From NCBI GenBank assembly GCA_026724425.1, contig JAIUCV010000103.1:62001-126000 (forward strand): DNA of 64,000 nucleotides. The letters are read 5' to 3'. Shown here one piece after another: positions 12,701-21,962 of this stretch (the stretch's first letter is position 1; each line of letters opens with the position of its first letter). The position numbers were made by a program, and so were the translations under genes. The notes beneath the pieces are model-generated. The model ran no database searches. It saw nothing but the letters and a program-made list of their open reading frames with translations, and was not told where the DNA came from. This DNA comes from Erythrophleum ivorense. Taxonomy: Eukaryota > Streptophyta > Magnoliopsida > Fabales > Fabaceae.

Positions 12701-15700
12701 TAAAATTAAAAATGAATGCATTAGAGAAAAGGTGGAGGTTGCACCTATTGTGGAAACGATTATAGAATCGCGACTTAGATGATTTGAGCATGTGTGGAGG
12801 AGATTTATAAAATCCCCCGTTAGAAAAGTAAATTAGATAAAAAGTAGTACAATAATCAAAGGTAGAAAAAGACCAAGAAAAATTACAAGAGAAACCATTA
12901 AGAAAGATTTAGACTTAAATAGTTTGTCTAAAAATATAATTTACAATAAGACTTTACAACATTAATTAATTCATGTAGCCAACCCCACTTAGTGGGAAAA
13001 AGCTTTGTTGTTGTTGTTATATGGAAAGATAATACATTTGTGTTTTGTTTAGTTTACTTTGACAGAAAGTAAAGAGCTGGACATAAACTCTTAGTGCAGA
13101 TTAATTATATATATATATATATATAAATATATATATATTGAAAGAACAGTTGTCTGATTACACAATCTTTTTAAAAAAAAAAAAAAGAATAAAATGACCC
13201 TCACTGATGTAAATAAAATAAAAGAGTCCTGTATGTTCTAAGTCTCTTTAATGGCAGCTAGCTTATTCCACAGCTGTTCCTGAGTTCATGTTTATCATAA
13301 CCTAGCAGAGACCCTTAAACCTATGAAAAATACCCTTCACAGCTTCAATAACCACAAAATCAATGAGTATCCTGTTAGAAATTTCTGTCTCAAAGCCATT
13401 TTTTGTTGTTGCATACAGCATGATTTCCTCAGCTGTGCGTTGTGCATACATTAGGATTTACTCAGGTAAAGGACCACTCCATAGCTTTTGACACTTGATT
13501 AGGAAATTGCTTCTAGTTGAGTTTCTTGCATAACTGAAAAGCTTGCCATTCTTCATTGAAATTTCTACTTTTATTTTAAAAAAGAGTTAAAGGATTTGTA
13601 CAAAGTGCCATGTTTGGGGCATCCTAGATATTTTTGTGCTCATCTTTGAATATGAGGGAAGTAGGCTGTTTGAATCTTCTGTGAAAGGCCTGGACGAGGT
13701 CATTCTAAAGAGGCCTAGAATAAATAACTAGTTGGAGTCTGAGGACATGATTACCATAGAAGCTCAGGTTTGAACCTTGAAATGGTTATATGGAATACAT
13801 ATTCTTTACGTTCCAACTATGTTTCTCCTAAATAGGCTTGTTTTCTTAAGCCTCACAAAATACTCCCTCTTCTGCTGGCCAATTGTGTTTGAGGGACTGG
13901 GGCACAATTATTTTCAGCCATGTGGTTTGAAAGATTGGCTTAGCACAAGTGTTGTTTCTTCTCTTTATAACCAAGTACAAGTAAATTACTTACACTCTGC
14001 TGAAATTCAACCAAAATAATAGTAGTGCCTAGGTTTTGAATTTGGGCTGTTGAGCAGATGGCGCTATATACTATGTTACAAAACTGAAAGTATGGGCTGG
14101 TGAAGGGATGGTTTTCTTTTATATCCTCACCCCAGCACCTTCTGGGATGTATAAAAGTTGATTTGTTATCTTTGGGTACTGACTTTTGCTTGCAACATGC
14201 AATGTGCTCTGGCTGCTCCTTATTTTCTCCCCCCTCCCATTCCTTTCTTGTGGCATAATTTTTAGTGCTGTTTCTTGCATGTTTTTAATAAAGAAATTAC
14301 TTCTTGTGTTTCCTTTTGAATGCTGTTATTGTTTTACTAATTTTATTAGCTTGTCTTTAATTTTATTTTAATTTGGAGGAGATATTATTTCTGTTTTAAT
14401 TTGATAATTGTCTACTTTCTTTGTTTCAGAGGAATTTTGTTGAAAGTATGGCTGGATATTCCCTAGTGTGCTACCTTCTGCAGGTGTGAAACCTCTCATT
14501 TTTTGCACATACAAGCAGTCCCAATATATGATGCATTACTTGCTCAAATGGCATTTTGAATCACAACATTTTGCCATTTATTGTGGTTTAATGGATTGTG
14601 TTCTGCACTTCTCATCGTTGCATTCTGGTTGTCCAGGTGAAGGACAGGCATAATGGGAATCTCTTGATGGATGAAGAAGGTCATATCATACATATTGATT
14701 TTGGCTTCATGCTTTCCAACTCACCCGGTGGTGTTAACTTTGAAAGTGCCCCTTTTAAATTAACACGTGAACTTCTTGAGGTAAAACTCAGATCATTCGC
14801 TGCTTGTTATATCTTATTTTCAAGGGTTAATCTGATCAGATATCAACTTTCCTCCATACAATGACCCTTACAATGTGATTGTGCTAGGTCATGGATTCTG
14901 ATGCTGAGGGTGTTCCAAGTGAGTTTTTTGATTATTTCAAGGTATTAATGAAACTCTCTTCCCCCTCTCTCCCCCCCCCCCCCTTTCTTTTTCTTTGATT
15001 TTTCCTTGACAATGCACTTGCAGACAGCCTTTGCTATTGTTACTGTTAAATTTATTCTGTTGCTTTGACCCTTGTATTCCAGGTTTTATGCATTCAAGGA
15101 TTCCTTACTTGCCGCAAGCATGCTGAGCGCATTATTCTTCTTGTTGAGATGTTGCAGGTAACAATATGAATGTTAGCTTCCTGAGGTCCCATTGTCATTT
15201 AGTTTGTAGTCTTCCCTTGCTAACTGTCTGGTGTGATATACAGTGCCCATTTGTTAGAATTAGACAGTGGAGCTCTATGGTATGGTCTAGTTTTGGTTTT
15301 CAGCCCAAACCTGGTGCAGGCTACCACTTATTTCCCTATGCCAACGGCCATTAGTCATTGGCTGCCATTTTAATTTCAGTTCAGTTATATGTCCAGTGGC
15401 TCATCCAGCTTAGTCTATTTAGTTATAGTAATTTGGTTCTTGTAAAAGACCTTGCAAGTTGCCTACCAACTGAATAAGTTCCTGCAAAATCCTTACCAAA
15501 AATCAGTAAACTTGTTGAAAAATAGCATTTGCTAAGAGTTTATTGATATGATTGTCTTATTTAAGAAAAAATTTTAACATCAAATGTATACATGCCCCCT
15601 TACTCTTACAACTGAAACATTCGTAACTTGCATATTGCCCTGCCCTTGGCATGGGTCACCTTACATCTGTTTGATTAGAGGAGAGGCAATGAGAATGAGG

Positions 15701-16223
15701 TATCCTTTTTGCCCTTGCGTTATAGATGATGCTTGGTTGCAACCTTGCAGGCGTCCTCATCTGGCAAGGGTCAAATCCCAATTTTCACCTATTCCAAGTT
15801 ACCCTCGATAGTCCTGACTCTCAAAACTGTACATATACCTGTGTCTCTCCTGATATATTTATGCATGTGTGGGGCCATGAGAGTATAAATCGGAAGATAC
15901 TTTCCTAATTTTGCTGCATTTCACCTGAACTATTGTTTTCTAATGTTGGGATTAGGACTCAGGCTTTCCATGCTTTAAAGGTGGCTTACGGACAATACAG
16001 AACCTTCGCAAGCGATTTCATCTGAGTTTAACGGAAGAGGTTTCATTATTTATATTGTGTTATATTTTTTAAATGCAAAATGTTTTGATTGTGACTGTTA
16101 TGGTTTTTTTTTTCCTGGCAGCAATGTGTTTCTTTGGTACTTTCACTTATTAGCAGCAGCCTGGATGCATGGCGGACAAGGCAGTACGATTATTATCAGA
16201 GGGTTTTAAATGGAATATTGTGA
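735..16223 (+). CDS. PI4KB: Phosphatidylinositol 4-kinase beta (PI4K-beta type), 15 coding exons, one apparent 1-bp frameshift
   Basis: Phosphorylates phosphatidylinositol at the D4 position; in plants this acts at the trans-Golgi/secretory vesicles with RabA4-type GTPases. Coding exons: 735-2225, 3309-3494, 3623-3671, 4503-4634, 4736-5222, 6793-6873, 6955-7074, 7855-7924, 9234-9331, 9422-9526, 14430-14483, 14637-14780, 14888-14941, 15083-15157, 15956-16039, 16122-16223; the first of these is numbered exon 1 here only when 3309-3494 is counted as its continuation. All introns are GT-AG. The protein would be about 1,110 residues, the family's usual size. The N-terminus (SNGWLIRFFDSAFF-like) is the lipid kinase unique domain; residues about 225-490 hold charged EKEGFFKRLLRDS-type repeats typical of plant PI4K-beta; exon 14637-14780 carries the catalytic DRHNGN and the HIDFGF metal-binding motif; the end is YQRVLNGIL. 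The start at 735 gives MVRLLGLTRRF. Phases agree at every junction except 3671/4503: there the frame into FPMGKGMYR needs one more base in the proline codon near 4514. Either a real frameshift or a sequence error. Confidence 0.93.
1380..2180 (+). repeat. In-frame coding repeats of the PI4K-beta charged region
   Basis: Within the first large exon the motif (S)EKEGFF(K/R)(R/K)LLRDSKGDDE recurs at least eight times, at roughly 1450, 1580, 1630, 1705, 1790, 1920, 2030 and 2140. Two units also share the motif KVRDALLFRKS / KIRDAFLFRRS (about 1400 and 1525). Units alternate basic-aromatic and acidic blocks. This is the repeat region characteristic of plant PI4K-beta. The opposite strand of this block gives a long serine-rich open frame that is only a shadow. 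Confidence 0.85.
8786..8891 (-). mobile_element. SINE-like insertion in PI4K-beta intron (candidate)
   Basis: On the minus strand the order is GGGGTAGCACAGGTGATAAGG (an A-box-like RNA polymerase III promoter), then GGGTTCAAACCTT (a B-box-like element), then ACCCCAC and an A-rich tail, which appears as a T run at 8794-8802 on the plus strand. The 8-bp motif ATTTCATT occurs on both flanks (about 8778 and 8894) and may be a target-site duplication. The layout fits a tRNA-derived SINE. The family was not identified. Confidence 0.5.
9691..13016 (+). mobile_element. RTE-clade non-LTR retrotransposon (LINE), dead, in PI4K-beta intron 10
   Basis: The element sits between two copies of the 18-bp target-site duplication TTATATRGAAAGATAATA (9673-9690 and 13017-13034, one mismatch). 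It ends in the plant RTE signature CCCCACTTAGTGGGAAAAAG followed by GTT repeats. On the plus strand broken frames encode an AP endonuclease (CLQEIKWAGDKAKELD near 10085), a reverse transcriptase (NQFGFMLGRPTMEVIYLL near 11695, IDLKKAYDRIPKEVLWKAL near 11800, FADDIVLVRES near 12225) and the C-terminal region (GKFYRTTIRPAM near 12560). Frequent stops and frameshifts show that it cannot encode its proteins. The length of 3.3 kb is near full length for this clade. It lies in the sense orientation inside the intron. Confidence 0.9.
11781..12088 (+). repeat. Diverged tandem duplication inside the LINE reverse transcriptase
   Basis: The palm-domain segment starting AGATTTACATGTAGTGTT at 11781 is repeated 154 bp downstream, at 11935 (AGATTTACATATAGTGTT). 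Both copies continue through the IDLxKxYD block, a GTTTTATGGAA segment and ATATGTATGATGG. The copies differ at many positions, so the duplication is old. It is not part of the normal RT fold. Confidence 0.75.
13106..13138. repeat. (TA)n microsatellite in PI4K-beta intron 10
   Basis: An almost pure TA dinucleotide run interrupted once by AA, lying about 70 bp after the 3' target-site duplication of the LINE. Confidence 0.9.
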
Positions 16224-18636
16224 CATGATATCGCAGTGATCACTTGCTTGTAACATTTTGACCAAGCATGCACAGTGGATGCACGTCAAGTAGTATTGCG
16301 TTTATAAGTCACTAGATGGTGGCTGGTTCCCTGTGGAGTGGCTTTAGAGTTTTGTTGGAGATAAAAATTGAAAGGTGGCAGTTTGCAGCCTCTTCTCCAG
16401 GTGCGGCGAGTTTCTAACAGCGTTGGCATAACACTTAAGCAGTCTGTCAGGCTAAATTTACTCGAGCATGGTCTTTAAATTATTTTTGGCTCGTTTCATG
16501 TGACATGAAACTATTTTGCTTTGAGAAGTTGCATTAGCCTCCTAAATGCTGAGATAGAGCACTGTACAGTGATTTTAGTGGAAGTACAGACCAGATATAA
16601 ATTGGCTGTTGAGACAGGTGCTGGCCAAACTCTGGTTGATTTATCAACAATCTTTGGCTGGCGTTGAACCATTGAGCGTATATTACCCACCTGGTACATT
16701 TGGATGGACCTCCAGTATTAGGGAAGTGCCCTGTAATTTTTTTTCCCTCACCTAAGCTGTTTGATGGTGTCTGTCCTCCCAGAGTTTGATTCTTCTATTC
16801 CTACAATGGAAGTTGTGAGCATAATTCTTTATTGATGTTTGATTGTATCATGTGTAATTGATCCTGTCTAACTTCACGGTGAAATATATTCGCCTCGATT
16901 GATATCAACCGTAACAAATTTTCGGTGACATCGTGTCTGGATCCCGGCTTTTGTATTTTTTGTTTTTCTGTTTTTTTGTCTTTTTGTTTTTGTTTTTGTT
17001 TTTGTGTTTTGGCTGCGTAAAACCGCATGTAAAAATGGGGTAGTTTTACATATGCATGGATTGATATCCCCGATTGAGAATTTTATGATATTCCTTTACA
17101 ATCTCTCTTACACAAGTTAATACCTGTGGCCCAAAAAAGAAAACCCATAAAATTCTTTAAATACTGTAGACTTAGGACCATATTATTAATATTTATGTTC
17201 TTTATATGCAAAAATTAATATCTACATTTTACGTAAACTAAATATGGAATAAAATTGAAGACATCCGGATCATCTTATTATTTTAACCTTGGACTATGTA
17301 ATCTATGTCGTAAGATTGACGAAATAAAGCGAAGATCGAAACGTTTTTAAATGACGACATTTATCCAATGGTAGCGAAATAAGTTGTTGTAAGATGTATA
17401 AAAATTTATTCATAAAAACCTAAGCAGACTCATTGATTTTTTTTTTTTGGGGGAAATTTTCGATTAAGGATCTTAAATTCGAAAAAAATTATATTTGGGA
17501 GGATTTGATTATAATTTTGAAAAGATCTAATTGTAAGTTTGAGAAGGTGAAGTTGTAAAAATATCCTTAACTATCAATTTTATCAACTTTTTTCATTGTT
17601 TTTTTTTTCAAAAGAAAGCAGTGTGTTCTTATTGCTTACAAGTATTCTAGCAGGGATTAAGCATCTACTTTATTTTAAGATTTTTTTTTGTTGAGATTAA
17701 TATATATATATATATGTGTGTGTGCGTGTGTGTGTGTGTATTTGAGAAAAGCTTTATTATTCATAAATTGTGAATAATGCAACTTTATTTTGAGGTTGTG
17801 TGCTTTATGTTTTTTTCCTTCTCCTTCTTAACGTGCAAAGGTCTTGTTTAACTATGCAAGAGGTCAGTTCTGGTTTTATTAAAAGTTGCTCCTAAAATAA
17901 ATATTTTGAAAAAAAATATTTTTTTTAATTATCATAACAATATCTTTAATACTGATTTCATCATCATAATTTACATTCACATATGTTTTCTTTTTGAGTA
18001 AATTATACTAATTTATTTTAAAATTTAATTAAATTATATATGATTTTTTTAGTTTCTAAATTTTCATCTAATTCTCATAACATTTAATATATATATTACA
18101 TAAATTTTCTAAACAATTAGGTAAGTTTTTGTATAATATAAAATTATGATTTTATTCTTAATATAATAATAAAAAAGACAGCTAAGTAATTTTATTTTTA
18201 AAAGAATGCGTTTTATGTAAAAGATGAATTTTATTGACAAGAAATTAAAAATAAAATTTCTGGTATATATATTAAACGTTAGAAAAGTTGGTAATCTTTA
18301 AAAAAAAATCGAAGTATAATTTAACTAAAAAAAGTTAATGTAATAATGTTCTCTATTTTTCTGTCAATCACTTATAAGACGGATAACGTTTTGTAAAAGC
18401 TATACTCTATAAGAGGTCCAACTCTCTAACATTAAATCTTCTCTAAATATATGTTAAAAAAGAATTATAATAAAAACAAATCCCAAAATAATTCAAGGAA
18501 AAAGCCTCAATGTCTCCTAAGATCAAGATCATCACGAAAGCAAAATCCACATTCGATCACGCACGCGTTAGAGCATGTTACTTTCCTATTTCCTATTGGC
18601 CTCTCCCGGGAAACACCGCGCGCCCTATGCGTGTAG
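16224..18636 (+). other. PI4K-beta 3' UTR and intergenic DNA
   Basis: The first 600-800 bases after the stop are less AT-rich and are probably 3' UTR; a TTTTTG-type simple repeat lies at about 16960-17005. From about 17040 to 18440 the DNA is AT-rich, with an adjoining (TA)n/(TG)n microsatellite at about 17700-17742. No coding region is supported. The last 150 bases become GC-richer and form the NAC promoter. Confidence 0.6.
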
Positions 18637-18645
18637 TATATAAAA
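18637..18645 (+). promoter_or_regulatory. TATA box of the NAC gene
   Basis: TATATAAAA sits in a short GC-rich promoter, about 280 bp before the uORF. Transcription probably starts near 18670, where the sequence becomes pyrimidine-rich. A plausible leader intron follows: donor CCTC|GTAAGC at 18719, acceptor CGCCGTAG ending at 18903. Splicing it out would remove an unrelated ATG near 18794 and leave the 18918 uORF as the first ORF of the mRNA. Confidence 0.55.
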
Positions 18646-18917
18646 CCCGCCTTTTGTCCTCTTCTCAGTCACCAAATTTTACGACTTGGTGTGTTACAGT
18701 CTCTTGCTTCCTTCCCTCGTAAGCTTCCTCCCTCACTCTCTTGTGTCGAAACCTAATTTTCTTCTTCTGGTTCCATCTGCAAACCAAAATCGCCATGCTC
18801 ACACAAAATCACTGCAAAAGTTTCAATTTTTTTTCCCTCTTTATAGAGCCTTTCTTTTGGTGCAAAGCTTTAACATTCTGTGTCTAAAAATTTTTCGCCG
18901 TAGGTTTCATCCTGCCG

Positions 18918-19022
18918 ATGTATTTTCGCCTCAACACTGGGTGCAGTTCGAGCCTCATGAACGGGGCGAGGCTTTGGCATTCGTGGATTATTTTGTTTCG
19001 GCGTTGGACTTGGACATATTAG
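18918..19022 (+). CDS. Upstream ORF (34 codons) in the NAC mRNA leader, candidate conserved regulatory peptide
   Basis: A complete ATG-to-TAG reading frame in the 5' leader, 205 bp before the NAC start codon. The peptide begins MYFRLNTGCSSSLMNGARLW and ends HSWIILFRRWTWTY. The tail is rich in Trp, Arg and Leu, the kind of C-terminus seen in uORF peptides that stall ribosomes at termination. The main ORF belongs to the ANAC082/ANAC103 group; as I recall, Arabidopsis ANAC082 has been reported to carry a uORF that represses translation in a peptide-sequence-dependent way. Expected role: translational repression of the NAC, relieved when ribosome function is disturbed. That role is inferred; the reading frame itself is seen directly. 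Confidence 0.75.
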   Translation: MYFRLNTGCSSSLMNGARLWHSWIILFRRWTWTY

Positions 19023-19227
19023 TGGAGATATTTTTCTCTTCTTTGGGATGCGGTTCAATTGATTTGCAGTTTTTTTTCTTTTTAAATAATAGTAGTATTA
19101 TTGGGGTCCTGGGTTTTGTCAGATAAACATTGTTTTCGTCACGGCTAGTGAGGAGGTTGTTTATATATAGGATAGAAAGGTGAGGTGCAGAAGTTGTTAG
19201 ATTCTGTTGTTACATATTGGATTTTCG

Positions 19228-21302
19228 ATGGCCAAAACGAAATTGATTCCGGGATTTCGGTTTCATCCGACTGACGTGGAGCTCGTTAAGTACTTTCTGA
19301 AGAGGAAGGTCATGGGAAAAAAATTCCCTGTTGAAATCATTGCTGAAGTCGACATATACAAGTACGCTCCATGGGATCTCCCAGGTTTGCAGACAAATTT
19401 GTTTTGTTCTCAGTGAAGTACTGCCTCCGGCTTCTACCTTGCTTTTAATACGTCCGCTTTATTTTTCTTAGTGAGGTCTTTTTTGTATTTCAGATAAATC
19501 TTTTATGAGAACTGTGGATTTGGAATGGTATTTCTTTTGCCCTAGAGGAAAGAAATATGCCAGTGGAGCTAGAATGAATAGGAGTACTGAAGTTGGGTAT
19601 TGGAAGACTACAGGAAGGGACAGACCTATTCATCACAATAATCAAATTGTGGGGATGATAAAAACTCTAGTGTTTCACACGGGTCGGCCACCTAAAGGAG
19701 ACCGCACTGATTGGGTTATGCATGAATTTAGACTTGAAGATAAGGATCTCACTGACAAAGGCATCCCACAGGTAACCAGTGTTACACAATCTTGATGCTT
19801 GATTCTTATGTATTGTTAAATATCTTTACGACTTCGATTGAACATTTTTGTAGTTGCGGCTGTTGGTGCACGTAAATATCTAATTTTCACATTATATTTC
19901 ATAATTTACACCATAAATTGATATATGATTATTAATAGATACCTACATAAAATTGCAGCGGCACACAATGGGAACTATTGCGTGTTATTTATAATGCCTT
20001 AGCTTTACTTACTAATTTGGAAGACCTTGTCATTTGTCAATGTCAATATCGTTCGTTAATTGTATCTTTTATATATTTTGCTGATTTGCATGCTCATGAA
20101 TATATTTTAATTAGTTCTGCTCTATTTGTGTTGCAGGACTCCAATGTGCTTTGTAGGCTCTACAAAAAGGATGGTCTCGGTCCTAGGAATGGTGCACAAT
20201 ATGGTAAACTCTTTAATGAGGAAGACTGGGATGATGAAAAGGAGGAAGTTGATTGCGTAGATTCTCTCTCTCTCGCTGCTGTGCATGCACCAGTTCCCAT
20301 TCTGCCTGTTGCACATAAAAGGTTTGCTGTAACTGACATGCATCTCTCTCCACGTGGATGCATTGGGTCGTCATCTATGTCATGTTCGTCAGGAGCGTCG
20401 CCTTCTGCTTGCCTGATGCATCCTTCAGTTCCTAATAATCAAGTGATTACCAATTGCGTTTCTCAAGTTCCAATTGATGATGATGTGTCATGGATGTTGG
20501 ATTGCTTCACAGAAGAAAGTAAAATAGTGGCTCTAAATGGAAACAACAAAATTGAGGTGTGTAATATATTTCACCTTCCTGCTTGTGCATTCTTTTTGTG
20601 AAATCTAAGCGTGATTAATTTTGTGTGTGTCTGCGTCGTTTGTTTCAGATGTTTCCTATTTTCTCAATGTGGTAATTGTCTTGTCCGTGCATTTTTCTTT
20701 TTGGCTTCTCATAATTCATATGTTATTTTACTATTTGGTTGTCTTCTCTTTGAGTTTGTATTATTTATATTTATTCTAGTTGTTGCCTGTTAAAACATTT
20801 TTGCTGACCTTCTGCTAGGCATGCATCTGTGAAACGATTGACATTAGAGAATCCATTGTATGTTATTTCCCTAGTTTGGTTTTAAAATCCGTCGTAAGTA
20901 TTTATGCTTTAGTTTATGGAGGAAATATTCAAATAAGCAGAGCAGAAATTTTGCAATATTTTTCCAAACTTCTTATTATATCTGGGGAGGGTGGGGCTTG
21001 AGTTTGGATTAGACTTTTGTCCCCATGTAGCTTGCTCATTCTTTAACTAATAATGTCTGTTGTTTCTTGTGGATTCACAGACGGTTGATAATTCTGGTCA
21101 GAAAAAAGATTGTGAGGACATACCATTTGGTGATGTTTTTGAGGAATTGGGAGACCTCAACAACTTAGCTGGATTGGGTGAAGATGGACATGATTTTTCC
21201 TGGGGCCAGAAAGTTGGATATACTACAAACCAAATGCTTTTTACCGGTGATCTATCCTTCTTGGGTTGTGTCACCCAGACTTCTCGGTGGGGCTTGATCT
21301 AG
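19228..21302 (+). CDS. NAC-domain transcription factor, ANAC082/ANAC103 type
   Basis: Exons 19228-19384, 19494-19771, 20137-20557 and 21081-21302, all GT-AG and in phase, give about 357 residues. The five NAC subdomains are present in order: A (PGFRFHPTDVELVKYFLKRK, residues 8-27), B (EVDIYKYAPWDLPDKS), C (GYWKTTGRDRP), D (KTLVFHTGRPPKGDRTDWVM) and E (LCRLYKKDGLGPRNGAQYG). The VELVKYFLKRK wording and the GLGPRNGAQYG extension point to the ANAC082/ANAC103 clade rather than the NAM/CUC or SND groups. In Arabidopsis these act in ribosomal-stress and ER-stress responses. The C-terminal half is acidic and Ser-rich, as expected for an activation region. The start at 19228 is the first ATG in frame with subdomain A. 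Its position beside PI4K-beta matches Arabidopsis. Translation is probably controlled by the uORF at 18918. No transmembrane segment is evident. Confidence 0.93.
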
Positions 21303-21962
21303 ACATTCCTGAACATTTAAGTTGGGCCCAATCTGATCTACAATATGTGGTTTTGATTATTCGGAGCGGAGAAACAGAAAATCCACGGAATAGCTGCAAG
21401 GAGTGATGATTAGTGTGGATTAGAAAAAGCTGTAGGTTAGATTATCTTTTACTATTATAGGAATTTACATATCATTAAATTGGTTGATTAGAACAGATTC
21501 ATTTCTGAATAAGCTAACATGATACCAATTGAAGAAGCTAACATGTGTTCTAATTTTATTATCTATCACTAATCTAAAAATAAAGAAATAAGTTTGTAAT
21601 TTTTAAAATTTGGATATATATATATATATATATTCCTTTCAAAACAATTCAAAGCAGCCAAATTTCCGTCTCGGTCTCAATTAAGAGCGAAGATTTAAAT
21701 TTTATAATTTATTATTTAATATACAACTCAAGATGACTCAAAGAAGTTGCAAAGATTTAGCTACGAGTAGCATTACAAGAAAACCGTGTAGGAGACAGAA
21801 TTCCTGACCGTATCTCACTTGAAAACTTGACACCATTTAGGCATGAAGCTGCTAGTGCAACTATCCTATGGAGTTTATTTACGTTGTTAGTTTAGTACTT
21901 CAGCATCCACCGCCTAATTGCACCTCAACACACGATAGAAATTGAAAAATAGTGGGTACAAA
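21303..21962. other. Convergent 3' ends of the NAC and BTB genes
   Basis: 660 bases separate two converging stop codons. The interval should hold both 3' UTRs. A short (TA)n run lies at about 21615-21632. No coding potential was seen. Confidence 0.6.

Noticed and set aside
18794..18889. A second possible uORF in the NAC leader
   Set aside because: It lies inside the probable leader intron 18719-18903 and has no notable peptide features.
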